Assembly: GCF_028437565.1 (NCBI RefSeq)
Contig: NZ_JAMRYR010000004.1
Coordinates: 310,001 to 374,000, forward strand
Length of the DNA: 64,000 nucleotides
Direction of reading: 5' to 3'
Source: Actinomyces sp. B33
GTDB taxonomy: Bacteria > Actinomycetota > Actinomycetes > Actinomycetales > Actinomycetaceae
Shown: piece after piece, positions 45,357 to 55,563 of the stretch
Layout of the letters: each line of letters starts with the position of its first letter
How positions within the stretch are numbered: the first letter of the stretch is position 1
Notes under the pieces: generated by a model
Databases searched by the model: none
What the model was told of the DNA's origin: nothing
What the model saw: the letters and a program-made list of their open reading frames with translations, nothing else
Program-made: the position numbers and the translations under genes

Positions 45357-48300
45357 CCCGACGCGCACGCGAATTCTCCCCCGACTGGATCGACGACCCC
45401 ACGGTCGTCGCCGTCAACCGGCTCGCCCCCCATTCCGACCACCGGTGGTACGCCACCGACGCCGAGGCCGCCGCGCGCGACTCCTCGTACGAGACCGTCC
45501 TCGACGGCACCTGGCGCTACCGGCACGCCGATGCCCCCGGCCTCGTCCCCGACGGCCTGGAGGCCGCCGACTGCGACCTGTCCGACTGGGACGAGATCCC
45601 CGTCCCCGCCCACGTCCAACTCCACGGCTACGACCGCCCCCAGTACGTCAACGTCCAGTACCCCTGGGACGGGCGCGAGGACGTCGACCCGCCGCGCGCC
45701 CCCGCCCGCTACAACCCCGTGTCCACCTACGCCACCGACGTCGACCTCGACGCCCCCGCCGACGGCCAGGGCCTGCGCCTCGTCATCGACGGCGCCGAAT
45801 CCGCCTGCGCCCTGTGGGTCAACGGGCGCTTCATCGGCTACTCCACCGACTCCTTCACCCCCGCCGAATTCGACATCACCGGGGCCGCCGAGCCCGGGCG
45901 CAACCGCATCGTCATCCGAGTGTGGAAGTGGTGCGCCGGATCATGGCTCGAGGACCAGGACTTCTTCCGCTTCTCCGGGATCTTCCGCTCCGTGCGCCTC
46001 CTGCGCACCCCCCGCGCCCACGTCGAGGACCTCCACGTCGTCGCCGACGTCCACGACGACCCGGCCCGCGCCGTCCTCACCGTCGAGGCCCGCCTCGACG
46101 GCCCCGGCGCCCCCCGGTGCCGCGTCGACTGCGACCTCGCCGGCGTCGGCCCCCTCGCCCCCGACGGCCCCGGACGATGGCGCCTCGAGATCGACCGCCC
46201 CCGCCTGTGGAGCGACGAGGACCCCCACCTGTACGACCTGGCCGTGCGGGTGAGCGACGAGGACGGCCGGCTCCTCGAGCACATCCCCGTGGACGTCGGC
46301 CTGCGCCGCTTCGGCATCGAGGACGGGCTGCTGCGGATCAACGGCAGGAGAGCCGTCCTCAAAGGGATCAACCGCCACGAGTTCGGCCTCGACGGCCGGG
46401 TCGTCGACCGCGCCCGCACCGACGCCGACCTGCGCGCCCTCAAAGCCCTGGGGGTCAACGCGATCCGCACGAGCCACTACCCGAACTCGACGGACCTCTA
46501 CGAGCTGTGCGACCGCTACGGCCTCTACGTCATCGACGAGGCCAACCTCGAGACCCACGGGACGTGGGACCCCATCGTCCGCGGGCGCCGCCCGATCGAC
46601 GACGCCGTGCCCGGGGACCGGCCCGAATGGTCCGGCGCCGTCGTCGACCGGGCCGAGTCGATGATCCTCAGGGACCGCAACCACCCGTGCGTCGTCATGT
46701 GGTCGCTGGGCAACGAGTCCTTCGGCGGCACCGTCCTGCGCGACCTCGCCGACCACGTCAGGGCCCTCGACGACCGGCCCGTCCACTACCAGGGCATCGA
46801 GGAGGACGGACGCCACCCCCAGACCTCCGACGTCGCCTCCCTCATGTACCCGAGCGCCCGCGCAGTCGCCGACCACCTGCGCGAGCACCGCGACAAGCCG
46901 CTGATCCTGTGCGAGTACGCGCACGCGATGGGGCACTCCCTGGGGGCCGTCGACGACTACCTCGAACTCATGCGCTCCGACGCGCTCTTCCAGGGCGCCT
47001 TCGTCTGGGACTTCGCCGATCAGGCGCTGCCCCTCGGCGACGACGCGGGGCGCCTGGGCTACGGCGGGGACTTCGGCGACGCCCCCCACGACGCGGACTT
47101 CTGCGGCAACGGGGTCTTCTTCGCCGACCACACCCCCACGCCCAAGGCCCGAGAGCTCGCCCACCTGTACCGGCCGATCCGCATGACGATCGGAGCGGGG
47201 GGCATCGAGGTCGTCAACGACTACGCGTTCACCGGGGCCTCGGAGCTGACCTGCGCGCTCGAACTGGCCCGATGGGGGCGGCCCATCGACTCGCGGACCG
47301 TCGACTTGACCGCCGGGCCCGGGCAGTCCGAGCGCATCGAGCCCCCCTTCGAGATCCCCGACGACGGCGCCGAGTACACGATCACCGCCGTCGTCCGACG
47401 CAGGGGGGCGACCGCCTGGGCCCCCGCGGGCCAGGTCGTCGCCTGGGACCAGGGCGTCGTCTCCGCGAGCCCGTCGGCCGTCCGCCGCGCCCGCGCCGTC
47501 GGCCCCCTCGAGCTCATCGAGGGCCGCCACAACATCGGCGTGCGCGGCGACGGGTTCTCCGTCCTCTTCTCCCGGCTCGCCGGCGGCCTCCAGTCCTACC
47601 GCCTCGAGGGCGGCAGCGGGCCCGGGCGCGAGCTCCTGCGCCGCGTCCCCGCCGTGAACTTCTGGCACGCGCCGACCGCGAACGAGCGCGGGTGGGGGGC
47701 TCCCGCCGAGGACGGGCAGTGGCTCCTCGCCTCCCGCTACGCCTTCCCCGAGCGCGGGTTCGACGCCCTGGGCGCCGTGCGCCTGGACGACCGGGTCCGC
47801 GTCGAGTGGGGGCTCGTCCTGCCGAGCGCCCCCGCCGGGTCCGCGTCGATCCGCGCCGACGTGTTCGCCGACGGCCGGGTCGACACGACGGTCGTCGTCG
47901 ATCCGGGGCCCGGACTGCCGCCGCCCCCGGAGTTCGGCGTCCTCTTCGCGCTCGACCCGGCCCTGGGCCGTCTGCGCTGGTACGGCGACGGGCCGGAGGA
48001 GACGAGCGCCGACCGCAGGTCGGGGGCCCTCCTGGGCCTGCACGAGGCGCGGGTCGTCGACCAGCTGACCCCGTATCTGCGCCCTCAGGAGTCCGGGGGC
48101 CATACCGGGGTGCGGTGGGCGTCGGTGACGGACGACGCCGGGGAGGGGATCGCCTTCGAGGCGGGTGGCGCGCCGATGGAGTTCTCCGCTCTGGCGTGGA
48201 GCCTGTTCGAGGTCGAGAACGCCGCCCACCCGCAGGATCTGCCGGTCCAGACGGCGACGTGGGTCCGTGCGATGGCGATGCGCCGGGGCGCCGCCGGCGA

Positions 48301-48415
48301 CGACTCGTGGGGGGCCCGCCCCCATCCCCGCTACGAGCTGCCCGAGGGGCGACTGGAGTTCTCGTTCTCCTTCCGGGGGATCGGGCCGACTCGCGAAACC
48401 GGGGGTTTTTCCTGA
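45353..48415 (+). CDS. lacZ: Glycoside hydrolase family 2 beta-galactosidase (LacZ type)
   Basis: 1020 residues, close to E. coli LacZ length and layout: sugar-binding jelly roll, immunoglobulin-like domain, TIM barrel, second immunoglobulin-like domain and C-terminal Bgal_small_N domain. The acid/base Glu455 is in WSLGNES and the nucleophile Glu521 in ILCEYAHAMGHS (His where MGNS is usual). No signal peptide, so it acts in the cytoplasm on imported galactosides such as lactose. It is translationally coupled to the permease gene and under probable control of the divergent LacI-type repressor. Confidence 0.93.
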   Translation: MTRRAREFSPDWIDDPTVVAVNRLAPHSDHRWYATDAEAAARDSSYETVLDGTWRYRHADAPGLVPDGLEAADCDLSDWDEIPVPAHVQLHGYDRPQYVNVQYPWDGREDVDPPRAPARYNPVSTYATDVDLDAPADGQGLRLVIDGAESACALWVNGRFIGYSTDSFTPAEFDITGAAEPGRNRIVIRVWKWCAGSWLEDQDFFRFSGIFRSVRLLRTPRAHVEDLHVVADVHDDPARAVLTVEARLDGPGAPRCRVDCDLAGVGPLAPDGPGRWRLEIDRPRLWSDEDPHLYDLAVRVSDEDGRLLEHIPVDVGLRRFGIEDGLLRINGRRAVLKGINRHEFGLDGRVVDRARTDADLRALKALGVNAIRTSHYPNSTDLYELCDRYGLYVIDEANLETHGTWDPIVRGRRPIDDAVPGDRPEWSGAVVDRAESMILRDRNHPCVVMWSLGNESFGGTVLRDLADHVRALDDRPVHYQGIEEDGRHPQTSDVASLMYPSARAVADHLREHRDKPLILCEYAHAMGHSLGAVDDYLELMRSDALFQGAFVWDFADQALPLGDDAGRLGYGGDFGDAPHDADFCGNGVFFADHTPTPKARELAHLYRPIRMTIGAGGIEVVNDYAFTGASELTCALELARWGRPIDSRTVDLTAGPGQSERIEPPFEIPDDGAEYTITAVVRRRGATAWAPAGQVVAWDQGVVSASPSAVRRARAVGPLELIEGRHNIGVRGDGFSVLFSRLAGGLQSYRLEGGSGPGRELLRRVPAVNFWHAPTANERGWGAPAEDGQWLLASRYAFPERGFDALGAVRLDDRVRVEWGLVLPSAPAGSASIRADVFADGRVDTTVVVDPGPGLPPPPEFGVLFALDPALGRLRWYGDGPEETSADRRSGALLGLHEARVVDQLTPYLRPQESGGHTGVRWASVTDDAGEGIAFEAGGAPMEFSALAWSLFEVENAAHPQDLPVQTATWVRAMAMRRGAAGDDSWGARPHPRYELPEGRLEFSFSFRGIGPTRETGGFS

Positions 48416-48466
48416 CAAATCCGTCACGACCGGGGCCGGGGGCGTGTCGGGCCGGACGGGGCCCGT

Positions 48467-48472
48467 AGCCTG
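48467..48472 (+). promoter_or_regulatory. -10 element of the ECF transporter operon
   Basis: TAGCCT about 33 nt before the ATG at 48506, with AGGAGG as ribosome site. It suggests that the ECF genes form their own operon rather than extending the lac-type operon. Confidence 0.4.
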
Positions 48473-48505
48473 CTGGGCGGACAGAACCGACACCCAGGAG
48501 GACCC

Positions 48506-49117
48506 ATGCCCCCCAGCCCCGCCCCCGCACCGACCGGACGCGGCCCCTCCGTCACGGACCTCGTCGTCATCGGCGCCCTCGCCGCCGTCTACTTCGTCGT
48601 CCTCGGCGCCTCGACGATGCTCACCCTCATCTCCCCGGCCTTCCACCTCGTCGGCATCACCCTGTCGACGTTCCTCAACGCCTTCGTCGTCATGGCGCTC
48701 CTGGCGCGCAGCCCCCGCATGGGGACGCTGACCATCTTCGGCTCCGTCGTCACCGCCGTCATGGTCCTCCTCGGGCAGTTCTGGGGCTCCATCGTCCTCG
48801 GCGCCGCCTGCGGCCTGGCCGCCGACCTCGTGCGCCGGGCGCTGGGGGAGACGACCCGCCGGGGAGCCGTCTGGTCCTACGGGGTCCTCCAACTGTGGCT
48901 CATCGGGCCGCTCCTGCCGGTGATCCTCACCCCCGAGGCCTTCTTCGGCAGGATCGCGGTGCGCAGGGGCGCCGACTACGTCGCCGCCATGGAGGCCCTG
49001 TTCACGCCGACGAACCTCGTGATCTTCCACGTCCTCAACGCCCTGGCCGGCGTCGCCTTCGCCGCCCTGGCCGCCCGGGCGCTGCACCGCCACTTCGAGC
49101 GCTCCCAGGTCCTGTGA
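48506..49117 (+). CDS. MptD-family ECF transporter S component
   Basis: 203 residues with five or six membrane helices. The N-terminal VTDLVVIGALAAVYFVV and central LLGQFWGSIVLGAACGLAADLVRR segments match the MptD/Trep_Strep family of substrate-binding (S) components. Its T and A components follow with GTGA overlaps, so the transporter has a dedicated energy-coupling module. The substrate of this S family is not established; vitamins and related small molecules are the usual cargo of ECF systems. Confidence 0.82.
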   Translation: MPPSPAPAPTGRGPSVTDLVVIGALAAVYFVVLGASTMLTLISPAFHLVGITLSTFLNAFVVMALLARSPRMGTLTIFGSVVTAVMVLLGQFWGSIVLGAACGLAADLVRRALGETTRRGAVWSYGVLQLWLIGPLLPVILTPEAFFGRIAVRRGADYVAAMEALFTPTNLVIFHVLNALAGVAFAALAARALHRHFERSQVL

Positions 49118-49857
49118 GCGCCCTGCGGGCGCTCAGCGCGCCCGGAGCGGCGAAGGGCCTGGGCCCCGCCCTCGACACGAGGACCAGGCTCGCCGTCCTC
49201 CTGTGCGTCAACGCCGTCGCCCTGGGACGGTCCTCCCTCCTGTGCGCCTTCGTGTGCGCCGGACTCGTCTCCGCCATGCTCGCCTCGATCCACCGCGCCC
49301 TGGCCGCCGGAGCGGTCCTCGCCGTCGCCGCCGCCGGAGCGGCGCTCCACGAGCTCCTCCCCCCGCACGCCCCCGGGGCGGCCTCCGCGGTCCTCGCGGG
49401 ACTGGGATTCTGGGCGATGCGATTCGCCGTCTGCGCGGGCACCGCCCTCTGGCTGCTCGCGACGACCCGCGTCGGGGCCCTGGCCGCCGCCCTCGACCGC
49501 CTGAGGGTCCCGCGGGCCGTCGTCATCCCCCTGACCGTCATGCTCCGCTTCCTCCCGGTCGTCGTCGACGAGGCCCGGGCCGTCGTCGACGCGATGCGCC
49601 TGCGCGGCGTCGTCCCCGGGGCCGGGTCCTGGGCCCGCCACCCGGTGCGCGTCGCCGAGTACGTGATGATGCCCCTCCTGGCGGCGACCATGCGCGTGTG
49701 CGACGACCTGGCGGCCTCGGCGATCCTGCGGGGCCTGGGCGGCCCCGCGCGACGCACGAGCATCGTCGCCATGGGATTCGGGGCGACCGACGCGGCGGCC
49801 GCACTGGTCCTCGTCGGCCTGGTCGCCCTACGGTTGAGCGCGTGGGGCGGGCTGTGA
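49114..49857 (+). CDS. ECF transporter T component (EcfT)
   Basis: 247 residues. A hydrophobic N-terminal half and the coupling-helix region with DEARAVVDAMRLRGV (the A-R-G type EcfT motif) identify the energy-coupling transmembrane protein; a second ILRGLGG motif lies near the C-terminus. The GTG start overlaps the S-component stop by 4 bp. Confidence 0.87.
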   Translation: MSALRALSAPGAAKGLGPALDTRTRLAVLLCVNAVALGRSSLLCAFVCAGLVSAMLASIHRALAAGAVLAVAAAGAALHELLPPHAPGAASAVLAGLGFWAMRFAVCAGTALWLLATTRVGALAAALDRLRVPRAVVIPLTVMLRFLPVVVDEARAVVDAMRLRGVVPGAGSWARHPVRVAEYVMMPLLAATMRVCDDLAASAILRGLGGPARRTSIVAMGFGATDAAAALVLVGLVALRLSAWGGL

Positions 49858-51401
49858 GCGCCCTCCTCCTCGACGGCGCCGGATTCGCCTACGGCGCCCG
49901 GGGCGCGCGCCAGTCGTGGCTCGGCGGCGAGCGCCCATCCCCGACGGATCGGGCCGTGTCCGGCGTCGACCTCGACCTGTCCGCGGGGCGCGTCCTCCTC
50001 GTGTGCGGGCCATCGGGATGCGGCAAGTCGACGCTTGTGCGGATGGTCAACGGGCTGGCCCCCGAATTCCACCCCGGCGCCCTGACCGGGCGCATCGAGG
50101 TCGCCGGCGTCGACGTCGTCGCCGGCGGGCTGAGAGCCGCCGGGGCGCTGACGACGACGGTCTTCCAGAACCCGAGGACCCAGTTCTTCACCGCCGACGT
50201 CCTGTCCGAGCTGGCCTTCCGAGGCGAGAACCTCGGGGAGGACCCGGCAGGCCTCGTCGAGCGTGCGCGCGCGGCCCTGGGGGCGCTCGGCGTCGTCGAC
50301 CTGGAGGACCGGCTCCTCGCCGACCTGTCCGGCGGCCAGCTCCAACGCGTCGCCTGCGCCCAGGCGATCGTCGCCGACACCCCGGTCGTCCTCCTGGACG
50401 AGCCGACGTCGAACCTGTCGCCGGCGGGGATCGGCGCCCTGGCGGAGGCGATCGGCACGCTCAAGGACCGGGGGGCGGCCGTCGTCATAGCCGAGCACCG
50501 CCTCCACTTCCTGCGCGGGATCGCCGACGAGGTCCTCCTCATGGACCGGGGGAGGCCGGTCCGGCGCTTCGACGCCGACGACTTCTACTCCCTCGACGAC
50601 GACGCTCGGCGTGGACTCGGGCTGCGCAGCCTCGTCGAGGTCCCGCTGGCCGCGGCGCCGAACGGTCCGCGCCTCGGACCGGGGGAGGCCGCCGACGCCC
50701 TCGGGGACCCCGGCGGATCGGTCGCGGGGAGACCGGGTGGCGGCGGATCGCGGGAGGCGGGGGAGTCCGGCGTGCGCATCGAGGGGGTCGGCTTCTCCTA
50801 CGGGAGGACGCCGGTCCTCGACGACCTCGACATCGACCTGCCCTCCGGGACGATCAGCGCGATCGTCGGTCCCAACGGCGCCGGGAAGACGACTCTCGCC
50901 AGACTCCTGTGCGGCCTGGCCTCTCCGCAGAGGGGGAGGATCCTCCTCGACGGGCGGCCGGTCCGGCGCCGCCGACTCCTCGGCGAATCCGCCCTCGTCA
51001 TGCAGGACGTCACCCGCCAGCTCTTCGCCGAATCCGTGCGCGCCGACGTGCGCCTGGGCGTCGACCCGTCGGCGCTGAGCGACGAGGACGTCATGCGGAT
51101 CCTCGAATCCGTCGACCTCGCCGACGTCGCCGACCGTCATCCATCGACGCTGTCGGGGGGCCAGAAACAGCGGGCCGCCATCGCCTGCTCCCTCGCTCGC
51201 CGCGCCCGCATCCACGTCTTCGACGAGCCGACCTCGGGAGTCGATCTCGCCCACCTCGAATCCATCGCGCGGCTCCTGCGGCGGTTGGCCGACGACGGCG
51301 CGGTCGTCGTCGTCATCACGCACGACGCCGAGCTCGTCGAGGCGTGCGCCGACCGCGTGATCCGCCTCGACGCGGTCGAGTCGGCGGGTCTGCGGCCGTA
51401 G
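49854..51401 (+). CDS. ECF transporter double ATPase (fused EcfA domains)
   Basis: 515 residues with two fused ABC domains. The first has CGPSGCGKST, LSGGQLQR and VVLLDEPTSNLS; the second has VGPNGAGKTT, LSGGQKQR and IHVFDEPTSGVD. Both sites look catalytically complete, unlike the nucleoside ATPase. A Gly/Pro-rich linker (about residues 268-300) joins them. In many bacteria the two ATPases are separate proteins. GTG start, overlapping the EcfT gene by 4 bp. Confidence 0.9.
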   Translation: MSALLLDGAGFAYGARGARQSWLGGERPSPTDRAVSGVDLDLSAGRVLLVCGPSGCGKSTLVRMVNGLAPEFHPGALTGRIEVAGVDVVAGGLRAAGALTTTVFQNPRTQFFTADVLSELAFRGENLGEDPAGLVERARAALGALGVVDLEDRLLADLSGGQLQRVACAQAIVADTPVVLLDEPTSNLSPAGIGALAEAIGTLKDRGAAVVIAEHRLHFLRGIADEVLLMDRGRPVRRFDADDFYSLDDDARRGLGLRSLVEVPLAAAPNGPRLGPGEAADALGDPGGSVAGRPGGGGSREAGESGVRIEGVGFSYGRTPVLDDLDIDLPSGTISAIVGPNGAGKTTLARLLCGLASPQRGRILLDGRPVRRRRLLGESALVMQDVTRQLFAESVRADVRLGVDPSALSDEDVMRILESVDLADVADRHPSTLSGGQKQRAAIACSLARRARIHVFDEPTSGVDLAHLESIARLLRRLADDGAVVVVITHDAELVEACADRVIRLDAVESAGLRP

Positions 51402-51447
51402 AGGGGCTGCCGACGAGCGCCCGGGGCCGGTCCGGGTCCCACGGCGC

Positions 51448-51492
51448 AGGCGCGGCGCGCCCCCGATCCATCGTCGAGGGCGCGCCGCGCCT
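51448..51492 (+). terminator. Terminator of the ECF operon
   Basis: Perfect 15-bp inverted repeat (51448-51462 and 51478-51492) with a 15-nt loop, about 45 nt after the ATPase gene. Confidence 0.65.
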
Positions 51493-51588
51493 CCCATGGC
51501 CGCTCGCCTCCTCGCTCGTCCGCGCCCGAGGGCGGGTTCGGGCCCGGACCCGCGTCCCGGTCTCGTGAGGACCCGGCCGGGGACAAGG

Positions 51589-51618
51589 GAGGCCCCCCGC
51601 CGACTGGCGGAGGGCCTC
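51589..51618 (-). terminator. Terminator of the secreted hydrolase gene
   Basis: 13-bp arms (51589-51601 and 51606-51618, one mismatch, 4-nt loop), just beyond the stop codon of the minus-strand hydrolase. Confidence 0.65.
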
Positions 51619-51632
51619 ATCCGATGAGCGGG

Positions 51633-53255
51633 TCACGCCGCGGGATCGGGGGAGCACGTCGCGCCCGCGTCGGGCACGACCCCGTCGACGAGGTACTTGC
51701 TCGCAGCCGCGTCGGCGCACGACGACTTGCCGGAGAACGTCGCGCCATGGCCGGTGCCCTCCAGCGTCAGGAGGACGGCGTTGCCCAACTGCTCGGTGAG
51801 CGTCTGGGCGTGGGGGTACGCGGTCGCGTGGTCGCCGGTGATCCCGACGACGACGATCGGCGTCGTCACACGGGAGGCGTCGAAGGAGGTCGTGATGTCC
51901 TGGCCGAACTCGGGCAGGACCGAGCACGACAGGTCGGCGAGATCCTTGAGGAGATCCTCCGTGGACTGGGCGTCGTCCTTGAACAGGCCCGGCAGCTCGG
52001 TCGCCTCGACCTCGTCGGCGAGGGCCTGGATGTCGGGGGTGCGGGGGAACGAGTGGCAGGCGACGATCTCACCGGCGATATCGACCTCGGCCTTCGACTC
52101 CGCGGCCTTGGCGATGAGGGCGTCCACCGTCTCCTGGCCGGCCGAGGTCGCCTGCGACAGGAGCGTGAGGGAGTCGGCGCGGTCGGCGGGCGAGCCGTAG
52201 AGGGAGCCGGCGATGAACTCGACGAGGCTCTGGCCGTTGAACTCGGTGCCGTCGCTGCCCGTCAGCGGGGAGCCGTCGAGCGTCTTCTTCAGCTCGACGA
52301 TCCCCGACTCGTCGGTGAAGGGGCACGAGGCGGGAGCTCCGTCGGAGGTGACGAGCTCGGGGCAGGAGGCCGCCATCTCGGCGGCCGCGCGGCCGACGGC
52401 GACCTGCTGGCCGAAGCTGTGGGAGAGCGAGGCCCACTGGGCGTCCTCGGCGGAGTCGAGGATCATCCGCCCGGTGTTCCCGGGGAAGAGCGTGGCGTAG
52501 GTCGCGCCGAGCATCGTCCCGTAGGAGTAGCCGAGGTAGTTCAAGCGATCGGCGCCCGACAGGGCGCGCAGCATCTCCATGTCGCGGGCGACCTGCGAGG
52601 TCCCCATGTAGTGGGCGATCGGGTTCGCCTCGATGCACTCGGCGAGCTTGACGGCCCTGACCTCCGTGTCGGATTCGCAGGAGAGGGGGGTGGAGGCCCC
52701 GATCCCGCGGGGGTCGAATCCCCACAGGTCGTAGGAGGCGAGGATGTCGGAGAATCCCGGGTTCAGGGGCAGGCCCAGCGTGTACTCGACGCCGGAGACG
52801 CCCGGCCCCCCGGGGTTGCCGAAGAGGGGCGTGGACTTCTCGGGGTCTCCGGTCGAGGGGATGCGGATGATCGCCAGATCGACGGTCCGCTCATCGGCGG
52901 GATCGGCCCAGTTCATCGCGGCCTTGACGGTCGCGCATTCGATGCGCTGAGGGTCGACGCCGACCTGGGACAGCGCGTCCGTGTACTCCTCGGGGAAGCC
53001 GTCGCCGCCCCCGCAGGTCGCCCAGTCGATCTGCTGGCCGTACAGGCCGGCGAAGTGCTCGGCCTGCCATGCGGCGTCGAGGCCGGTGTCGGAGGCGACG
53101 CGGGCGACCGCCGTCGAGTCCTGCTCGGCGGAGGACTGCGCTCCGGCGGTCGGGGCGGGGGAGCAGGCCGCGAGGACGAGGGCGCCCGAGGCGAGGGCCG
53201 CGAGGCGTGGGAGGCGGGGGGAACGGGTGCGGAGTCCGGGCATGGCTGATGCCAC
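51633..53255 (-). CDS. Secreted lipoprotein alpha/beta hydrolase (tripeptidyl aminopeptidase-like, S33)
   Basis: 540 residues. A lipoprotein signal ends LVLAAC (Cys31). The alpha/beta-hydrolase fold has the oxyanion segment FGNPGGPGVSG, the nucleophile Ser in YLGYSYGTMLG, and C-terminal Asp (GITGDHATAY) and His (EGTGHGAT), with the TAP-like C-terminal domain typical of Streptomyces tripeptidyl aminopeptidases and SlpD/SlpE. It probably trims peptides outside the cell. A GTG start at 53255 follows GGAGGA; ATG 53243 is an alternative. Confidence 0.87.
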   Translation of the reverse strand: MASAMPGLRTRSPRLPRLAALASGALVLAACSPAPTAGAQSSAEQDSTAVARVASDTGLDAAWQAEHFAGLYGQQIDWATCGGGDGFPEEYTDALSQVGVDPQRIECATVKAAMNWADPADERTVDLAIIRIPSTGDPEKSTPLFGNPGGPGVSGVEYTLGLPLNPGFSDILASYDLWGFDPRGIGASTPLSCESDTEVRAVKLAECIEANPIAHYMGTSQVARDMEMLRALSGADRLNYLGYSYGTMLGATYATLFPGNTGRMILDSAEDAQWASLSHSFGQQVAVGRAAAEMAASCPELVTSDGAPASCPFTDESGIVELKKTLDGSPLTGSDGTEFNGQSLVEFIAGSLYGSPADRADSLTLLSQATSAGQETVDALIAKAAESKAEVDIAGEIVACHSFPRTPDIQALADEVEATELPGLFKDDAQSTEDLLKDLADLSCSVLPEFGQDITTSFDASRVTTPIVVVGITGDHATAYPHAQTLTEQLGNAVLLTLEGTGHGATFSGKSSCADAAASKYLVDGVVPDAGATCSPDPAA

Positions 53256-54660
<1,405 letters not shown>

Positions 54661-54693
54661 GCCCGACCGGAGCCGATCCGGCTCCACATCGAC

Positions 54694-54727
54694 CGGGGCC
54701 GCGCATCCATTCGGGTGCGCGGCCCCG
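54694..54727 (+). terminator. Terminator of mdh
   Basis: Perfect 12-bp arms (54694-54705 and 54716-54727), 10-nt loop, about 33 nt after the stop codon. Confidence 0.7.
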
Positions 54728-54910
54728 CCGTGTTTGCGCGGGGGTGTGCACCGGCGTGCGTCTCGACGAGGTTTACCGCCGGATCGCGGCCATTCATGAC
54801 GCCGAGATGCATCCCGGTGCACAAGGTCACCGGTGAACGAGCCTCGGGCGAGCATCTTTTCGGCTCGTCGCGACCTCGAACGCGACTCTGTTCACATCGG
54901 CGCCCCCGGG

Positions 54911-54956
54911 GTTGACTTCGGGCGCAGGAAAAATATTGTTGAATTTGTAACAACAA
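54911..54956 (+). promoter_or_regulatory. ahpC promoter with operator-like dyad
   Basis: TTGACT (54912-54917) and TATTGT (54934-54939) are 16 bp apart. The inverted repeat TTGTTG-N9-CAACAA (54936-54956) starts within the -10 and covers the transcription start. A peroxide- or redox-responsive repressor is plausible but the protein is not identified. Confidence 0.5.
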
Positions 54957-54999
54957 GCCGATGAGCCGGTCCACCGCCGGCAGGACGAAGGAGGCACGC

Positions 55000-55563
55000 A
55001 TGTCACTCATCAATACCCGGGCCGCCGAATGGTCGGGCACCGCCTACTGCGACGGCGACTTCATCGAGGTCTCGAGCGAGGACCATCGCGGCCAGTGGGC
55101 GATCCTCTTCTTCTACCCGGCCGACTTCACCTTCGTGTGCCCCACGGAGCTCGAGGACATGGCCGACCACTATGACGAGTTCCAGCAGCTCGGAGTCAAG
55201 GTCTACGCGTTCTCAACGGACAAGCACTTCTCGCACAAGGCCTGGCACGACACCTCCGAGCGGATCGGGAAGATCCGATTCCCCATGGTCGGGGACCCGA
55301 CCTGCCGGACGGCCGCCGCCTTCGACGCCCTGCGCGAGGACGAGGGCGCCGCCGATCGCTCGACGATCCTCATCGACCCCGACGGGGTGATCCAGTACGT
55401 CGAGACGACGTCGGAGGGCGTGGGCCGCAACGCCGCCGAACTCGTCCGCAAGGTGAGGGCCGCGCAGTACGTCCACGCCCACCCCGGAGAGGTCTGCCCC
55501 GCGAAGTGGGAAGAGGGCGAGGAGACGCTGGCCCCCTCCTTCGATCTCGCGGGCAAGCTCTGA
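55000..55563 (+). CDS. ahpC: Alkyl hydroperoxide reductase subunit C (2-Cys peroxiredoxin)
   Basis: 187 residues. The peroxidatic Cys47 is in DFTFVCPTELED and the resolving Cys166 in GEVCPAKW, as in bacterial AhpC. It reduces hydrogen peroxide and organic hydroperoxides and is re-reduced by AhpF, encoded next with a TGATG overlap. AAGGAGG lies 5 nt before the ATG at 55000, preferred over an upstream in-frame ATG. Confidence 0.97.
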   Translation: MSLINTRAAEWSGTAYCDGDFIEVSSEDHRGQWAILFFYPADFTFVCPTELEDMADHYDEFQQLGVKVYAFSTDKHFSHKAWHDTSERIGKIRFPMVGDPTCRTAAAFDALREDEGAADRSTILIDPDGVIQYVETTSEGVGRNAAELVRKVRAAQYVHAHPGEVCPAKWEEGEETLAPSFDLAGKL

